From contig WGFM01000025.1 in NCBI GenBank assembly GCA_015492245.1, positions 1 through 64,000 of the forward strand: a stretch of DNA of 64,000 nucleotides. Direction: 5' to 3'. This document shows, in pieces, positions 55,299-64,000 of the stretch; positions within the stretch are counted from its first letter, which is position 1; the number at the start of each line of letters is the position of its first letter. The position numbers and the translations under genes are program-made. Source of the stretch: Deltaproteobacteria bacterium. Its GTDB lineage: Bacteria > Desulfobacterota > GWC2-55-46 > DRQE01. The notes under the pieces were generated by a model that saw only the letters and a program-made list of their open reading frames with translations, did not search any database and was not told the DNA's origin.

Positions 55299-56404
55299 TG
55301 AACAGGGCAAGTGTATACTTTGTAGATGCAAGGGCAGATGCAAGGGAGAACCTGGTGGACAAACTCTCAAGGCTCCTGGAAGAGGTAGGCCTTCCCTCGC
55401 TTTTTCAAAGGAGTGAGCTTGTTGCAGTAAAGCTCCATTTTGGCGAGCGCGGGAACACCTCTTTCGTAAACCCTGTCTTTGTCGAGAAGGTCTGCCAGTA
55501 TGTAAGAGAGGCAAGGGCCCACCCCTTTCTTACCGACACCAACACCCTCTATGTGGGCACAAGGACAAACAGTGTAACACACCTTGAGACAGCCATGAAA
55601 AACGGCTTCACCTATGCCACCACATCTGCGCCCATAATAATAGCCGATGGACTGAGGGGTGAAAGCAAGGAGTATGTGTCGATAGAGGGCAACTATTACA
55701 GAGAGGTGAGCATTGCAAGGGAGATTGTATCTGCAGATGGTCTGGTAGTGCTCACACACTTCAAGTGCCATGAGCTTACAGGCATAGGCGGAACATTGAA
55801 GAATGTGGGTATGGGATGTGCAACGAGGGAAGGCAAACTGAGCCAGCACTCAAGCTCCGCACCAAGGGTGGAGCCTGCAGGATGTACAGCCTGTGGAGTG
55901 TGTGTCGAGGCCTGCCCCGTGGATGCCATAGACCTTGGTGAGAAGGCCGTCATAAGAGAGAAGGACTGCATAGGTTGTGCCCATTGTGTTGCCCTGTGCC
56001 CCGAGGGAACCATAAAGATAGAGTGGAACGAAAGGGCAGAGGATGTGCAGAAAAAGATGGTCGAGCATGTGATGGGTGTCCTTAAGGGAAAGGAAGGAAA
56101 GTGTGTGTTCATAAACTTTCTCCTCCATATAGGCCCTGTGTGCGACTGCTACGGGTTTACAGACAGGGCAATAGTGCCCGATGTGGGAATCCTTGCCTCA
56201 CAGGACCCTGTGGCGATAGATAGGGCCTCTGCAGAGCTTGTCTGCAGAGAACAGGGGCTTACCGGCACGGCCCTCAAAGAGGGTTTTAAGAGGGGTGAGG
56301 ACAAGTTCCGGGGTGTGCACCCTTCGATAGACTGGCAGGTTCAGCTCGATTATGCAGAGAAGATGGGGCTTGGAAGCAGGCTCTATGAGCTCATAAAACT
56401 GTAG
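55295..56404 (+). CDS. DUF362 domain protein with 2[4Fe-4S] ferredoxin insert
   Basis: The 369-residue protein is a DUF362-type protein (residues 1-185 and 250-369, with V-K-L-H-F-G-E-R-G-N-T and V-L-T-H-F-K-C-H) carrying two 4Fe-4S motifs: C-T-A-C-G-V-C-V-E-A-C-P near 195-206 and C-I-G-C-A-H-C-V-A-L-C-P near 224-235. The family is common in anaerobes and its function is not established; electron transfer or Fe-S delivery is only a guess. Translational coupling to RNase J may reflect operon packing alone. Confidence 0.85.
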   Translation: MMNRASVYFVDARADARENLVDKLSRLLEEVGLPSLFQRSELVAVKLHFGERGNTSFVNPVFVEKVCQYVREARAHPFLTDTNTLYVGTRTNSVTHLETAMKNGFTYATTSAPIIIADGLRGESKEYVSIEGNYYREVSIAREIVSADGLVVLTHFKCHELTGIGGTLKNVGMGCATREGKLSQHSSSAPRVEPAGCTACGVCVEACPVDAIDLGEKAVIREKDCIGCAHCVALCPEGTIKIEWNERAEDVQKKMVEHVMGVLKGKEGKCVFINFLLHIGPVCDCYGFTDRAIVPDVGILASQDPVAIDRASAELVCREQGLTGTALKEGFKRGEDKFRGVHPSIDWQVQLDYAEKMGLGSRLYELIKL

Positions 56405-56411
56405 GAGTTTG

Positions 56412-58823
56412 ATGGGTACTATGAAGAAAGACGGGTTTTCAAAGAGACTTAAAGAGGGTTTCCTTGTGTTCGATGGAGCCACAGGCACCATGCTCCAGGC
56501 CCTGGGGCTTGAACCAGGTGGTTGTCCCGATGAGCTCAATCTTTCAAGACCAGAGCTTGTGGAGAAGGTCCACAGGCTCTACCGAGAGGCAGGTTCTGAT
56601 GTGGTAACCACCAACACTTTTGGTGCCAACAGGGTGAAGCTCAAAGAATACGGGCTTGAGGCAAGACTTAAGGAGATAAACATTGCCGCTACAAGGATTG
56701 CAAGAAAGGCCATAGGTGATGGGTTCGTTGCAGGCTGTATCGGGCCAACAGGAAGGTTTGTCGAGCCCGTGGGCGATATGGCCTTCGATACCATGGTGGA
56801 TATATTCAAGGAGCAGGCACAGGCACTCAAAGAGGGCGGGGCAGACCTTATAATAATAGAGACCATGATGGATATAAAGGAGCTCAGGGCTGCACTGATA
56901 GGGGCAGCGGAGAGTGGGCTACCTCCTGTTGCCACCATGACATTTGACGAGGCCATGCGCACCGTTCTTGGCACACCTCCAGAGGCCTTTGCCATAGTGG
57001 CCGAGGCGCTTGGGGCTACTGCGCTGGGGGCAAACTGCTCCCTCGGGGCCGAGGGCATATACCAGGCACTCTCCAGAATGAGCCCTGTTACAGCCCTTCC
57101 ACTTATAGCTCAACCCAATGCAGGCCTGCCGGTGCTCAAGGAGGGTAAAACCATATTTCCCGCAACACCCCAGGAGATGGCAGACCATGTGCCAGCCCTT
57201 GTCGGTGCAGGCGCAAGGATTATAGGCGGATGCTGTGGCACCACCCCTGAGCACATAAGGGAGATGAAGCGGATGCTCACCACACTCAAGCCCGAAGAGA
57301 GGAGGAGACCTTCTTTCACAAAACTTGCAGGCAGAACCACCCATGTAACCTTTGGCAGAGGTTCAAAGCCCATAGTCATAGGTGAAAGGATAAACCCGAC
57401 GGGAAGAAAGAAGTTTGCACAGGAGTTGAAAGAGGGCAAAACCCTTACCATAAGACGAGAGGCAAGGGAGCAGAAGGAGGCTGGTGCAGATGCGCTGGAT
57501 GTAAATGTGGGGGTGCCAGGCATCGATGAGAAGACCATGATGCGAAGGGCTGTGTTCTGTGTGAACGAGAATACAGACCTGCCGGTGGTTATAGACTCTT
57601 CAGATGTAGAGGTGCTCGAAGAAGGGCTGAAGGCCGTGGATGGAAAGGCCATTGTAAACTCTGTCTCTGGAGAGGAGAAGAAACTCAACGAGGTGTTGCC
57701 ACTGGTAAAAAGATACGGGGCAGCCGTCGTAGCGCTCACACTCGATGAAAAGGGCATACCGGAAAGCACCGAAGAGAGGGTAAGGATAGCCCGTAAGATT
57801 ATAGAGAGGGCAACATCTCTTGGTATACCGAAAGAAGATGTGGTGGTGGATTGCCTTGCCATAACCGTGAGTGCAGAGCCAGAGGCAGCAGGCCAGACAC
57901 TCGATGCAATAAGGGAGGTGAAGAGAAGGTTCTCTGTTCCAACTGTTCTGGGTGTAAGTAATATCTCCTTTGGACTACCCAACAGAGAGGTGATAAACTC
58001 CGCCTTCTTTGCCATGGCGCTCGAGGCAGGCCTGGATTGCGCAATAATAAACCCAAAGAACAGGGCTATGATGGATACCTACCATGCTGCCATGCTCCTT
58101 ACAGGGTTTGATACCAACGCGGAAAGATACATCCAGAGGTTTCGGGCAGAGCCAGAAAGAAGGATTGAGAGCAAGAAAGAGGGGGAAAGACCCCTTTCCA
58201 TAGAAGAGAGGCTTTCCCGTGCTGTGGTGGAGGGCGATGAGGCATCTATTGTGGGGCTCGTTGAAGAGGCGCTTGAAGGTGGCATGTCGCCGATGGATGT
58301 GGGAGAGAAGGGACTCGTAAAGGGGCTTGAAGAAGTGGGTAGACGCTTTGCCGATGGCAGATACTTCCTGCCACAGGTAATCCTTTCTGCCGAGACCGTA
58401 AAAAAGGGGTTTGACAGGCTGAAAGAAGAGTTCAGGGGAAGAGAGGGACCAAAGCTCGGAAAGGTAATAATGGCAACAGTTGAAGGCGATATACACGATA
58501 TAGGAAAGAACATTGTGTGCACACTGCTCGAGAACCATGGTTTCGAGGTATACGACCTTGGAAAGAATGTGCCAGCAGAAAGGATAGTAGGGGAGGCAAA
58601 AAGGCTCAAGGTGGATATAGTGGGCCTTTCGGCACTGATGACCACCACCGTGATGGAGATGGACAATGTCATAAAGAGGCTTAAAGAGAGTGGTGTCAAT
58701 GTTAAGACCATAGTGGGTGGTGCGGTGGTAACACCTGAGTTTGCCGAGAAGATAGGGGCTGAATATGGCGGGGATGCAACAGAGGCCGTTGAGAAGATGA
58801 AAAGACTTCTGGGAAAGAGCTGA
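56412..58823 (+). CDS. metH: Methionine synthase (MetH-like), lacking the activation domain
   Basis: Cobalamin-dependent homocysteine methylation. The 803-residue protein has the homocysteine domain (about 10-295; zinc cysteines in A-N-C-S-L-G and G-G-C-C-G-T), the methyltetrahydrofolate domain (about 320-580; G-E-R-I-N-P-T-G-R and D-V-N-V-G-V-P), the B12 cap (about 600-670) and the B12 domain with D-I-H-D-I-G-K-N (histidine cobalt ligand near 695). The E. coli-type C-terminal SAM-dependent reactivation domain is absent, so oxidised cobalamin must be reactivated by another protein or avoided by anoxia. ATG 56412 is chosen; TTG 56409 and ATG 56421 are alternatives. No cobalamin or SAM riboswitch is visible upstream. 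Confidence 0.92.
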   Translation: MGTMKKDGFSKRLKEGFLVFDGATGTMLQALGLEPGGCPDELNLSRPELVEKVHRLYREAGSDVVTTNTFGANRVKLKEYGLEARLKEINIAATRIARKAIGDGFVAGCIGPTGRFVEPVGDMAFDTMVDIFKEQAQALKEGGADLIIIETMMDIKELRAALIGAAESGLPPVATMTFDEAMRTVLGTPPEAFAIVAEALGATALGANCSLGAEGIYQALSRMSPVTALPLIAQPNAGLPVLKEGKTIFPATPQEMADHVPALVGAGARIIGGCCGTTPEHIREMKRMLTTLKPEERRRPSFTKLAGRTTHVTFGRGSKPIVIGERINPTGRKKFAQELKEGKTLTIRREAREQKEAGADALDVNVGVPGIDEKTMMRRAVFCVNENTDLPVVIDSSDVEVLEEGLKAVDGKAIVNSVSGEEKKLNEVLPLVKRYGAAVVALTLDEKGIPESTEERVRIARKIIERATSLGIPKEDVVVDCLAITVSAEPEAAGQTLDAIREVKRRFSVPTVLGVSNISFGLPNREVINSAFFAMALEAGLDCAIINPKNRAMMDTYHAAMLLTGFDTNAERYIQRFRAEPERRIESKKEGERPLSIEERLSRAVVEGDEASIVGLVEEALEGGMSPMDVGEKGLVKGLEEVGRRFADGRYFLPQVILSAETVKKGFDRLKEEFRGREGPKLGKVIMATVEGDIHDIGKNIVCTLLENHGFEVYDLGKNVPAERIVGEAKRLKVDIVGLSALMTTTVMEMDNVIKRLKESGVNVKTIVGGAVVTPEFAEKIGAEYGGDATEAVEKMKRLLGKS

Positions 58824-58834
58824 CAGAACAGGGG

Positions 58835-60073
58835 ATGGCTTTAAGGCTCACAATAGAGGGTATAGTGTATGGCGGCAGCGGCATGGGAAGAAGAGAGGAT
58901 GGAAAGATCGTATTTGTGCCATACACTGCACCAGGGGATGTATGCACAGTCGAGGTGGTGGAAGAAAAGAGGGATTTTTCAAGGGCCAGGGTTGCAAGGA
59001 TGGAGGAGCCATCTCCTGTAAGGATAGAGCCCTTCTGCCAGCTCTTTGGCAGGTGCGGTGGATGCCAGCTACAGCACCTGCCATACGGAGAACAACTTAA
59101 ATGGAAGACAAAGACCTTTCAGGAAACCATAAAACGCTCTGCCAGAGTAGAGCTTACCCCCTGTGTTATACCTGCAGAGTCTCCACAACACTACAGGGCA
59201 AAGGCAACATTTCATGTAGATAGAGGAAGGATGGGCTTTTTCGAGCCATCAAGCCACAGGGTGGTGGAGGTCGAAGATTGTCCTCTCCTTGAGCCCGCAA
59301 TAAATACAACCCTCAGGGCTATTAAAGAGGATACTCCAGCTGGTGTGCACACCATAGATGTGGCACTCGATATGAATAGCGGAAAGACAACCGCTGTGTT
59401 CTATACAGAAAAGACCTGGTTGGGTATGGATGTTCCACTTTCCGGGGCGCTGAAGGGCTACGAGGTGAGGGCTAAAAGAAGGTTCCAGAGGGGCAGGGGG
59501 AGAAGGCTCCTCGAAAGGGGAGATACAGAGTGTAGCTATACTGTGGAAGGTGTGGTTGTAGAGTATGCCGCTACGGTATTCTTTCAGGTAAACCCTGAAG
59601 CCAACCGCAGGCTTGTCCGGAAGGTGGTTGAGTCCGTAGGGGGCAGGGCTTCCGTGGTGGATGCCTTCTGCGGGGTGGGAAACTTCAGCCTTCCCCTTGC
59701 AAAGACATGTTGCAGGGTGGATGGATTCGACATGGATGGTCTTGCAATAGGATACGCGAAGAAGGCTGCCCGGCTCAACCGTGTGGACAGGGTGAGGTTC
59801 CATCAGATGGATGTGGAAGGGGGTAAAGTCCTTGAAAAAATGATACCTTCTGTGATAGTATTAGACCCACCAAGGTGTGGCTGCAGAAGGCTTGCCAGAG
59901 AGCTGGCAGAGAAGGGTGTGGAGAGGATAATCTATGTGTCATGCAACCCTTCAACCCTTGGCAGAGACATCAAAGAGTTTCTTGAAAAGGGTTACAGGGT
60001 TGTCTCTTCCACCCTGGTCGATATGTTTCCACAAACATATCATGTAGAAGGTATAGTGGTGCTCACACTTTAA
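58835..60073 (+). CDS. RlmD/TrmA-family (uracil-5)-methyltransferase
   Basis: SAM-dependent RNA m5U methyltransferase of 412 residues. An N-terminal TRAM domain (1-58, I-E-G-I-V-Y-G-G-S-G-M-G-R) is followed by a 4Fe-4S site (C68, C74, C77 in F-G-R-C-G-G-C-Q-L and a later cysteine in V-E-D-C-P) and the methyltransferase domain with D-A-F-C-G-V-G-N-F-S near 272 and the catalytic cysteine in Y-V-S-C-N-P-S-T-L near 370. The architecture matches RlmD/RlmCD of 23S rRNA, but site specificity is not readable from sequence. Confidence 0.9.
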   Translation: MALRLTIEGIVYGGSGMGRREDGKIVFVPYTAPGDVCTVEVVEEKRDFSRARVARMEEPSPVRIEPFCQLFGRCGGCQLQHLPYGEQLKWKTKTFQETIKRSARVELTPCVIPAESPQHYRAKATFHVDRGRMGFFEPSSHRVVEVEDCPLLEPAINTTLRAIKEDTPAGVHTIDVALDMNSGKTTAVFYTEKTWLGMDVPLSGALKGYEVRAKRRFQRGRGRRLLERGDTECSYTVEGVVVEYAATVFFQVNPEANRRLVRKVVESVGGRASVVDAFCGVGNFSLPLAKTCCRVDGFDMDGLAIGYAKKAARLNRVDRVRFHQMDVEGGKVLEKMIPSVIVLDPPRCGCRRLARELAEKGVERIIYVSCNPSTLGRDIKEFLEKGYRVVSSTLVDMFPQTYHVEGIVVLTL

Positions 60074-60086
60074 AGAGGTGATGGGA

Positions 60087-60572
60087 ATGAAGGAAATTCC
60101 TGTTCTTGAGAGGTTGAGGGAAGAGGTCAGAAGGATAGAAAGGGAGTTGAGGGTGGAGCTTCCAAAGGAGCTCCAGAAGGCTGCTGCCCATGGGGATCTG
60201 CGTGAGAACGCAGAGTACCAGGCAGCAAAGGAGAGGCAGAGCTATCTGAATGCAAGGCTTGTTCATCTTACACAGAGGATACATACCCTCGCCTCCATAA
60301 AGCTCGATGATATACCACAAGACCGTATAGCCTTTGGCTCAAGAATCTATCTTGAGGATATGGAAACAGGCCGCGAGGTGGTCTACGAGCTTGTAACACC
60401 CGAAGAGGTGGCACCGAAGGAAGGCAAGATTTCCGTGAGCTCTCCCATAGGCAGAGAGCTTCTTGGCAAGCAGGAAGGAGACCTTATAACCATACACCTG
60501 CCGTCTGGCACCAAAGAATATGAAGTATGCCGTATAGAGACACTCCATGACCTCTTGGGAGAAGACCTGTAA
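60087..60572 (+). CDS. greA: Transcription elongation factor GreA
   Basis: GreA rescues backtracked RNA polymerase by stimulating transcript cleavage. The 161-residue protein has the N-terminal coiled coil (about 8-75), with G-D-L-R-E-N-A-E-Y near 36-44, whose acidic tip residues act in the polymerase channel, and the C-terminal FKBP-like domain (about 85-158, with S-P-I-G-R-E-L-L-G-K). ATG 60087 is placed 9 nt after AAAGAGG; GTG 60078 and ATG 60081 are too close to it. Confidence 0.95.
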   Translation: MKEIPVLERLREEVRRIERELRVELPKELQKAAAHGDLRENAEYQAAKERQSYLNARLVHLTQRIHTLASIKLDDIPQDRIAFGSRIYLEDMETGREVVYELVTPEEVAPKEGKISVSSPIGRELLGKQEGDLITIHLPSGTKEYEVCRIETLHDLLGEDL

Positions 60573-60624
60573 GAGAGGGCCTTCCTGTACACACTAAACC
60601 AGACAAGGGAGGCATATCCTGACC

Positions 60625-60921
60625 ATGGTAAAGGGAAGAGTTGTAACAGCCTTTCTTCTTGCCCTTGTGTTGAGCGTAACGCCTGTTGTGGCTGGTTCCA
60701 TCAAGGTACACTGGGGATGGGAAGGCAAGGCAGGTATGAGCTTCTTACAGTTTCACTTCCATGCACCAGTCGAGCACACCGTGGATGGCAAGCCATATCC
60801 AATGGAGATGCATCTTGTCCACAAATGTAGGGATGGAAGCATGGCAGTGGTGGGTGTCTTCATAGAGGAAGGGGCAGGAAACAGGGCTATAGAGAAGATA
60901 ATGGACGCACCACAGGTTTAG
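60625..60921 (+). pseudogene. Shrunken alpha-carbonic anhydrase (internally deleted and C-terminally truncated)
   Basis: The 98-residue product has a signal peptide (1-23) and fragments of a periplasmic alpha-carbonic anhydrase: V-H-W-G-W-E-G-K-A-G (28-37) from the N-terminus joined directly to F-L-Q-F-H-F-H-A-P (40-48) and P-M-E-M-H-L-V-H (59-66). All three zinc histidines (H44, H46, H63) and V-V-G-V-F remain. About 60 residues between the first two blocks and the last 80 or so residues of a normal (about 240-residue) enzyme are missing. The deletion is in frame and the signal peptide is intact, so a residual zinc-binding protein is possible, but loss of function is more likely. No other pieces are found in the 52 bp upstream or after the stop. 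Confidence 0.75.
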
Positions 60922-60931
60922 AAAAGTAGTA

Positions 60932-61360
60932 ATGGAGAAGAAGGCCTTTATATTTTCCATACTCACTGCCATCATATGGGGGCTTGCCCCGGCCTTTGAA
61001 AAGATAGGGCTTCGGGGCAAGCTTGATCCATATGTAGGGGTGGTGCTCAGAACACTTCCAATAGCATTCCTTGGGGTCGCAGGGCTTGTGGCTCTTGGAA
61101 AGACGAGAGCCCTCGAGATGGTGGATGCCAAAAGTGTAATCTATGTTATGATAGGAGGGTTTCTTGCCGGTTTCCTTGGACAGATAACATTCTACCATGC
61201 CCTTAAGTCAGGCGAGGCATCCATGGTGGTGCCCCTTGCGGCCATATACCCGCTTTTCGCACTGTTCGTGTCTGTTCTATTCCTTGGCGAGGCCTTTACA
61301 TGGTATAAACTTGCTGGAATACTGCTCATCATAGCAGGTATAACACTTTTGAGATTATAA
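60932..61360 (+). CDS. Half-size EamA/DMT-family membrane protein
   Basis: The 142-residue protein contains a single EamA repeat with about five membrane helices (about 5-24, 37-55, 67-90, 97-115, 122-140) and the conserved I-I-W-G-L-A-P near 14-20 and P-L-A-A-I-Y-P-L-F near 101-109. Full-length DMT transporters have two repeats, so this one should work as a dimer. Substrate unknown. It lies between the carbonic anhydrase remnant and ileS with 13 bp to the latter. Confidence 0.85.
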   Translation: MEKKAFIFSILTAIIWGLAPAFEKIGLRGKLDPYVGVVLRTLPIAFLGVAGLVALGKTRALEMVDAKSVIYVMIGGFLAGFLGQITFYHALKSGEASMVVPLAAIYPLFALFVSVLFLGEAFTWYKLAGILLIIAGITLLRL

Positions 61361-61373
61361 GAGGAGTGGCTAC

Positions 61374-64000
61374 ATGGATTACAAGTCAACGCTGAATCTG
61401 CCCAGGACAGACTTTCAGATGAAGGCAGACCTGCCAAAGAGGGAACCAGAGATTATGAGGCGGTGGCAGGCTCAGGGGCTATACGAGAAGATAATCAGCA
61501 AAGGTAACAAAAGAGATAGCTACATACTCCACGATGGACCACCCTATGCAAATGGCAGCATCCATATGGGACATGCCCTCAACAAGATTCTAAAGGACAT
61601 CATCGTAAAGAGCAGGTTTATGATGGGCTACAGGACAGACTATGTGCCAGGCTGGGACTGCCATGGGCTGCCCATAGAGCTTCAGGTGGAAAAAAGTCTG
61701 GGTAAGGATAGAGAAAGGCTCTCAAAGGTTGAGATAAGAAGAAGATGCAGGGAATATGCCGCAAGGTTCGTGGAGATACAGAAAGAAGAGTTTGTAAGGC
61801 TCGGGGTCTTTGGCAGATGGGACAGGCCATATCTTACCATGGATTATTCCTACCAGGCAACCATATTGAGGGAGCTTGGAAGGGTTCTCAAGGAGGGGCT
61901 CATCTACCGGGGTAAAAAACCTGTCCACTGGTGCGCCTCCTGCAGAACCGCACTTGCAGAGGCAGAGGTGGAGTATTATGAGAAAATCTCACCTTCCATA
62001 TATGTGAAATTCAGGGTTAAAGATGACAGGGGGCTGGGGCTTCCTGAGGACACATACCTCGTAATATGGACCACTACCCCATGGACACTTCCTGCCAACC
62101 TTGCCATAGCAGTGCATCCTGAGCTCACCTATAGAGTTGTAAGAACAGAAAAGGGTAACCTCATACTCTATGAGGGGCTCGTTGAAGTATGCATGAAGGC
62201 ATTTGGTATAGAAGACTACAGTGTCGAAAAGGGTATCAAAGGCGAAGAGCTCTGTGGCAGTCTATGTGCCCATCCCTTCATAGAGCGGGACTCCAGGGTT
62301 CTCTCTGCCGGGTTTGTAACCACCGAGGCAGGCACAGGCTGTGTCCATATGGCACCAGGCCATGGCAGCGAGGACTACGAGCTTGGCCTCAGAGAGGGGC
62401 TCGATGTATACGCACCGGTAGATGAAAGAGGCAGGTTCACAAAGGAGGTGCCCTCGCTGTGTGGACAGGGGGTCTTCCAGGCAAACCATGCCATAATAGA
62501 GCTTCTTGAAGAAAAAGATGCCCTCCTGTCAGAGTCCACACTTACACACTCATACCCCCATTGCTGGAGGTGTAAGAACCCGGTGATATTCAGGGCAACA
62601 GAACAGTGGTTTGTGGCGATGGATGGTGGGTTGAGGGAGAAGGCACTGGAGGCCATAGAGAAGGTCGAGTGGATTCCACGCTGGGGAAAGGAAAGGATAA
62701 GGGGTATGGTCTCGCAGAGGCCCGACTGGTGCCTTTCAAGGCAGAGGGTGTGGGGGGTGTCCATACCGGCACTTGAATGCAAGAGCTGTGGAGAAGTATT
62801 CCTTGATGGTGCGGTAGTAGAACACCTTGCAGGTATCGTGGAGAAAGAAGGGGCGGATGTGTGGTTCGAGAAGGATGCGGGTAGCCTCATCCCAGAGGGG
62901 TTCGGTTGTCCTCGTTGCTCTTCTACACAGGGGTTTGAGAAGAAAGAGGACATACTGGATGTGTGGTTCGACTCAGGGGTGAGCTTTGCAGCGGTGCTCG
63001 AGAGAACAGAGGGGCTACAGATGCCCGCAGACCTGTATCTTGAAGGAAGCGACCAGCACAGGGGGTGGTTTCAGTCCTCACTTCTGGCGGCCCTGGGAAC
63101 TCGAGGGGCCGCACCATACAGGACGGTGCTCACCCACGGGTTTGTGGTGGATGGTGAGGGAAGAAAGATGAGTAAATCCCTGGGCAATGTAATCTCCCCA
63201 CAGGAGGTGATAAAGAGATACGGCGCAGAGGTCCTGCGACTATGGGTTGCGGCAGAGGACTACCGTGAGGATATAAGAATATCAGAGGAGATACTGAAAA
63301 GGCTTTCTGAGGCATACAGGAGGATGAGAAACACCATGAGGTTCATCCTTGGTAACCTCTATGACTTTGATCCCGCCAGCCACACCGTTGAATACAAGGA
63401 GCTTGAAGAGCTTGATCGCCTGATTCTTCACAGACTCACAGGGCTTACAGAGCGGGTCCTCCTGGCATACAGGGAGTTCGAGTTCCATGTGATATTCCAC
63501 AGTGTGCACAACTTCTGTAGTGTGGACTTAAGCTCCTTTTATCTCGATATACTCAAGGACAGGCTCTATACCACAAAGGCCCGTTCCCTTTCAAGAAGGG
63601 CCGCCCAGACCACACTCCACAGTATACTGGACCATCTCTTAAGGCTTCTTGCACCGGTGCTCGTGTTCACAACAGATGAGGCATGGCAGTTTGTTCCACA
63701 GAAAGGGGTGGAGAGTGTGCATCTTTCAAGCTTCCCGGTGCCCAGAAAGGACTGGCTCGATGAGGAGCTTGAAAAAAAGTGGGGTGTAATACTCTCTGTG
63801 AAGGATGAAATATCGAGGGCTCTGGAGGTGGCAAGAAAGGAGAAGGTTATAGGCCACCCTCTCGATGCAAGGGTTTGTGTGAAGCTACCCGAAGAGTTGA
63901 AGCCTCTTCTTTCTGGAGCAGAGGAAACATTGCGGGAGGTCCTCATAGTATCACAACTTGAGTTCAAAGACCATGTGGAGGGCACCGAGGGCAAGGAGCT
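61374..64000 (+). CDS. ileS: Isoleucyl-tRNA synthetase (runs off the right edge)
   Basis: The first 875 residues of a class I synthetase, open to the window end. ATG 61374 follows GAGGAG by 7 nt. The H-M-G-H signature (HIGH) is at 64-67 in P-P-Y-A-N-G-S-I-H-M-G-H and K-M-S-K-S at 598-602. The CP1 editing domain (about 190-390) has T-T-T-P-W-T-L-P and H-M-A-P-G-H-G-S-E-D-Y. The start V-x-L-P-x-T-x-F-x-M-K and this spacing fit the bacterial type. The zinc-binding C-terminus lies beyond the window. Confidence 0.96.
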   Translation, partial: MDYKSTLNLPRTDFQMKADLPKREPEIMRRWQAQGLYEKIISKGNKRDSYILHDGPPYANGSIHMGHALNKILKDIIVKSRFMMGYRTDYVPGWDCHGLPIELQVEKSLGKDRERLSKVEIRRRCREYAARFVEIQKEEFVRLGVFGRWDRPYLTMDYSYQATILRELGRVLKEGLIYRGKKPVHWCASCRTALAEAEVEYYEKISPSIYVKFRVKDDRGLGLPEDTYLVIWTTTPWTLPANLAIAVHPELTYRVVRTEKGNLILYEGLVEVCMKAFGIEDYSVEKGIKGEELCGSLCAHPFIERDSRVLSAGFVTTEAGTGCVHMAPGHGSEDYELGLREGLDVYAPVDERGRFTKEVPSLCGQGVFQANHAIIELLEEKDALLSESTLTHSYPHCWRCKNPVIFRATEQWFVAMDGGLREKALEAIEKVEWIPRWGKERIRGMVSQRPDWCLSRQRVWGVSIPALECKSCGEVFLDGAVVEHLAGIVEKEGADVWFEKDAGSLIPEGFGCPRCSSTQGFEKKEDILDVWFDSGVSFAAVLERTEGLQMPADLYLEGSDQHRGWFQSSLLAALGTRGAAPYRTVLTHGFVVDGEGRKMSKSLGNVISPQEVIKRYGAEVLRLWVAAEDYREDIRISEEILKRLSEAYRRMRNTMRFILGNLYDFDPASHTVEYKELEELDRLILHRLTGLTERVLLAYREFEFHVIFHSVHNFCSVDLSSFYLDILKDRLYTTKARSLSRRAAQTTLHSILDHLLRLLAPVLVFTTDEAWQFVPQKGVESVHLSSFPVPRKDWLDEELEKKWGVILSVKDEISRALEVARKEKVIGHPLDARVCVKLPEELKPLLSGAEETLREVLIVSQLEFKDHVEGTEGKE

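Noticed and set aside
56380-56412. Cobalamin or SAM riboswitch before metH
   Set aside because: The gap after the DUF362 gene is 7 bp; no riboswitch could fit.

Overview
The window is a gene-dense chromosomal segment, mostly on long same-strand runs with 4-bp ATGA-type overlaps, from a Gram-negative (diderm) bacterium. LptD, a Slp lipoprotein, a porin, FtsEX-EnvC and PlsC show an outer membrane. The heavy use of AGG and ATA codons, NfnAB, an independent-type phosphoglycerate mutase in the threonine locus, a MetH without reactivation domain and a heme d1 cluster suggest an anaerobic or facultative lineage such as Nitrospirota (Thermodesulfovibrionia-like) or a related phylum. That assignment is an inference, since no rRNA is present.

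Region 1-3012 is accessory DNA that looks more AT-rich than the rest. It holds a truncated ORF at the left edge, a small excisionase-like HTH protein, and what looks like an integron gene cassette: an attC-like palindrome at 544-626 and a GTTAGGC core at 1787-1793 bracket an MtrA-like corrinoid protein gene. The far side of the cassette is interrupted by a frameshifted IS481-like element.

Region 3027-11055 is core metabolism: queC with a coupled 43-codon ORF, a Slp lipoprotein, a dGTPase, PEP synthase, an OprO/P-like porin and NhaA. Region 11123-22181 (minus strand) carries two blocks. One is ispA-dxs-tlyA-nfnS-nfnL, with a promoter upstream of ispA. The other is ftsE-ftsX-envC-ctpA-(polysaccharide deacetylase)-cspA, with a near-consensus promoter upstream of ftsE.

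Region 22389-41231 (plus) is one almost gapless run: lipA, an aminotransferase, hom-thrC-apgM, a complete trpEGDCFBA set, an HD-GYP signalling protein, accD, folC, lptD and a conserved unknown.

Region 41324-48703 is the most distinctive part. It is a heme d1 locus behind a near-perfect FNR/Dnr-type operator: a SUMT (NirE/CobA), a fused NirDL siroheme decarboxylase, a c-d1 fusion (NirN-like), a stand-alone d1 propeller that keeps all three histidines expected of the NirS active site but has no cytochrome c domain, a secreted single-domain CuA cupredoxin, NirJ and NirF. All recognised heme d1 synthesis steps are present. The probable d1 enzyme and its probable copper electron donor form a pair that differs from classical cytochrome cd1 nitrite reductase.

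Region 48826-64000 (plus) is rplU-rpmA, then obgE-proB-proA-plsC-rnj-DUF362 ferredoxin-metH-rlmD-greA, a shrunken alpha-carbonic anhydrase, a half-size EamA protein and ileS, which runs off the right edge. No tRNA, rRNA or CRISPR array was recognised.
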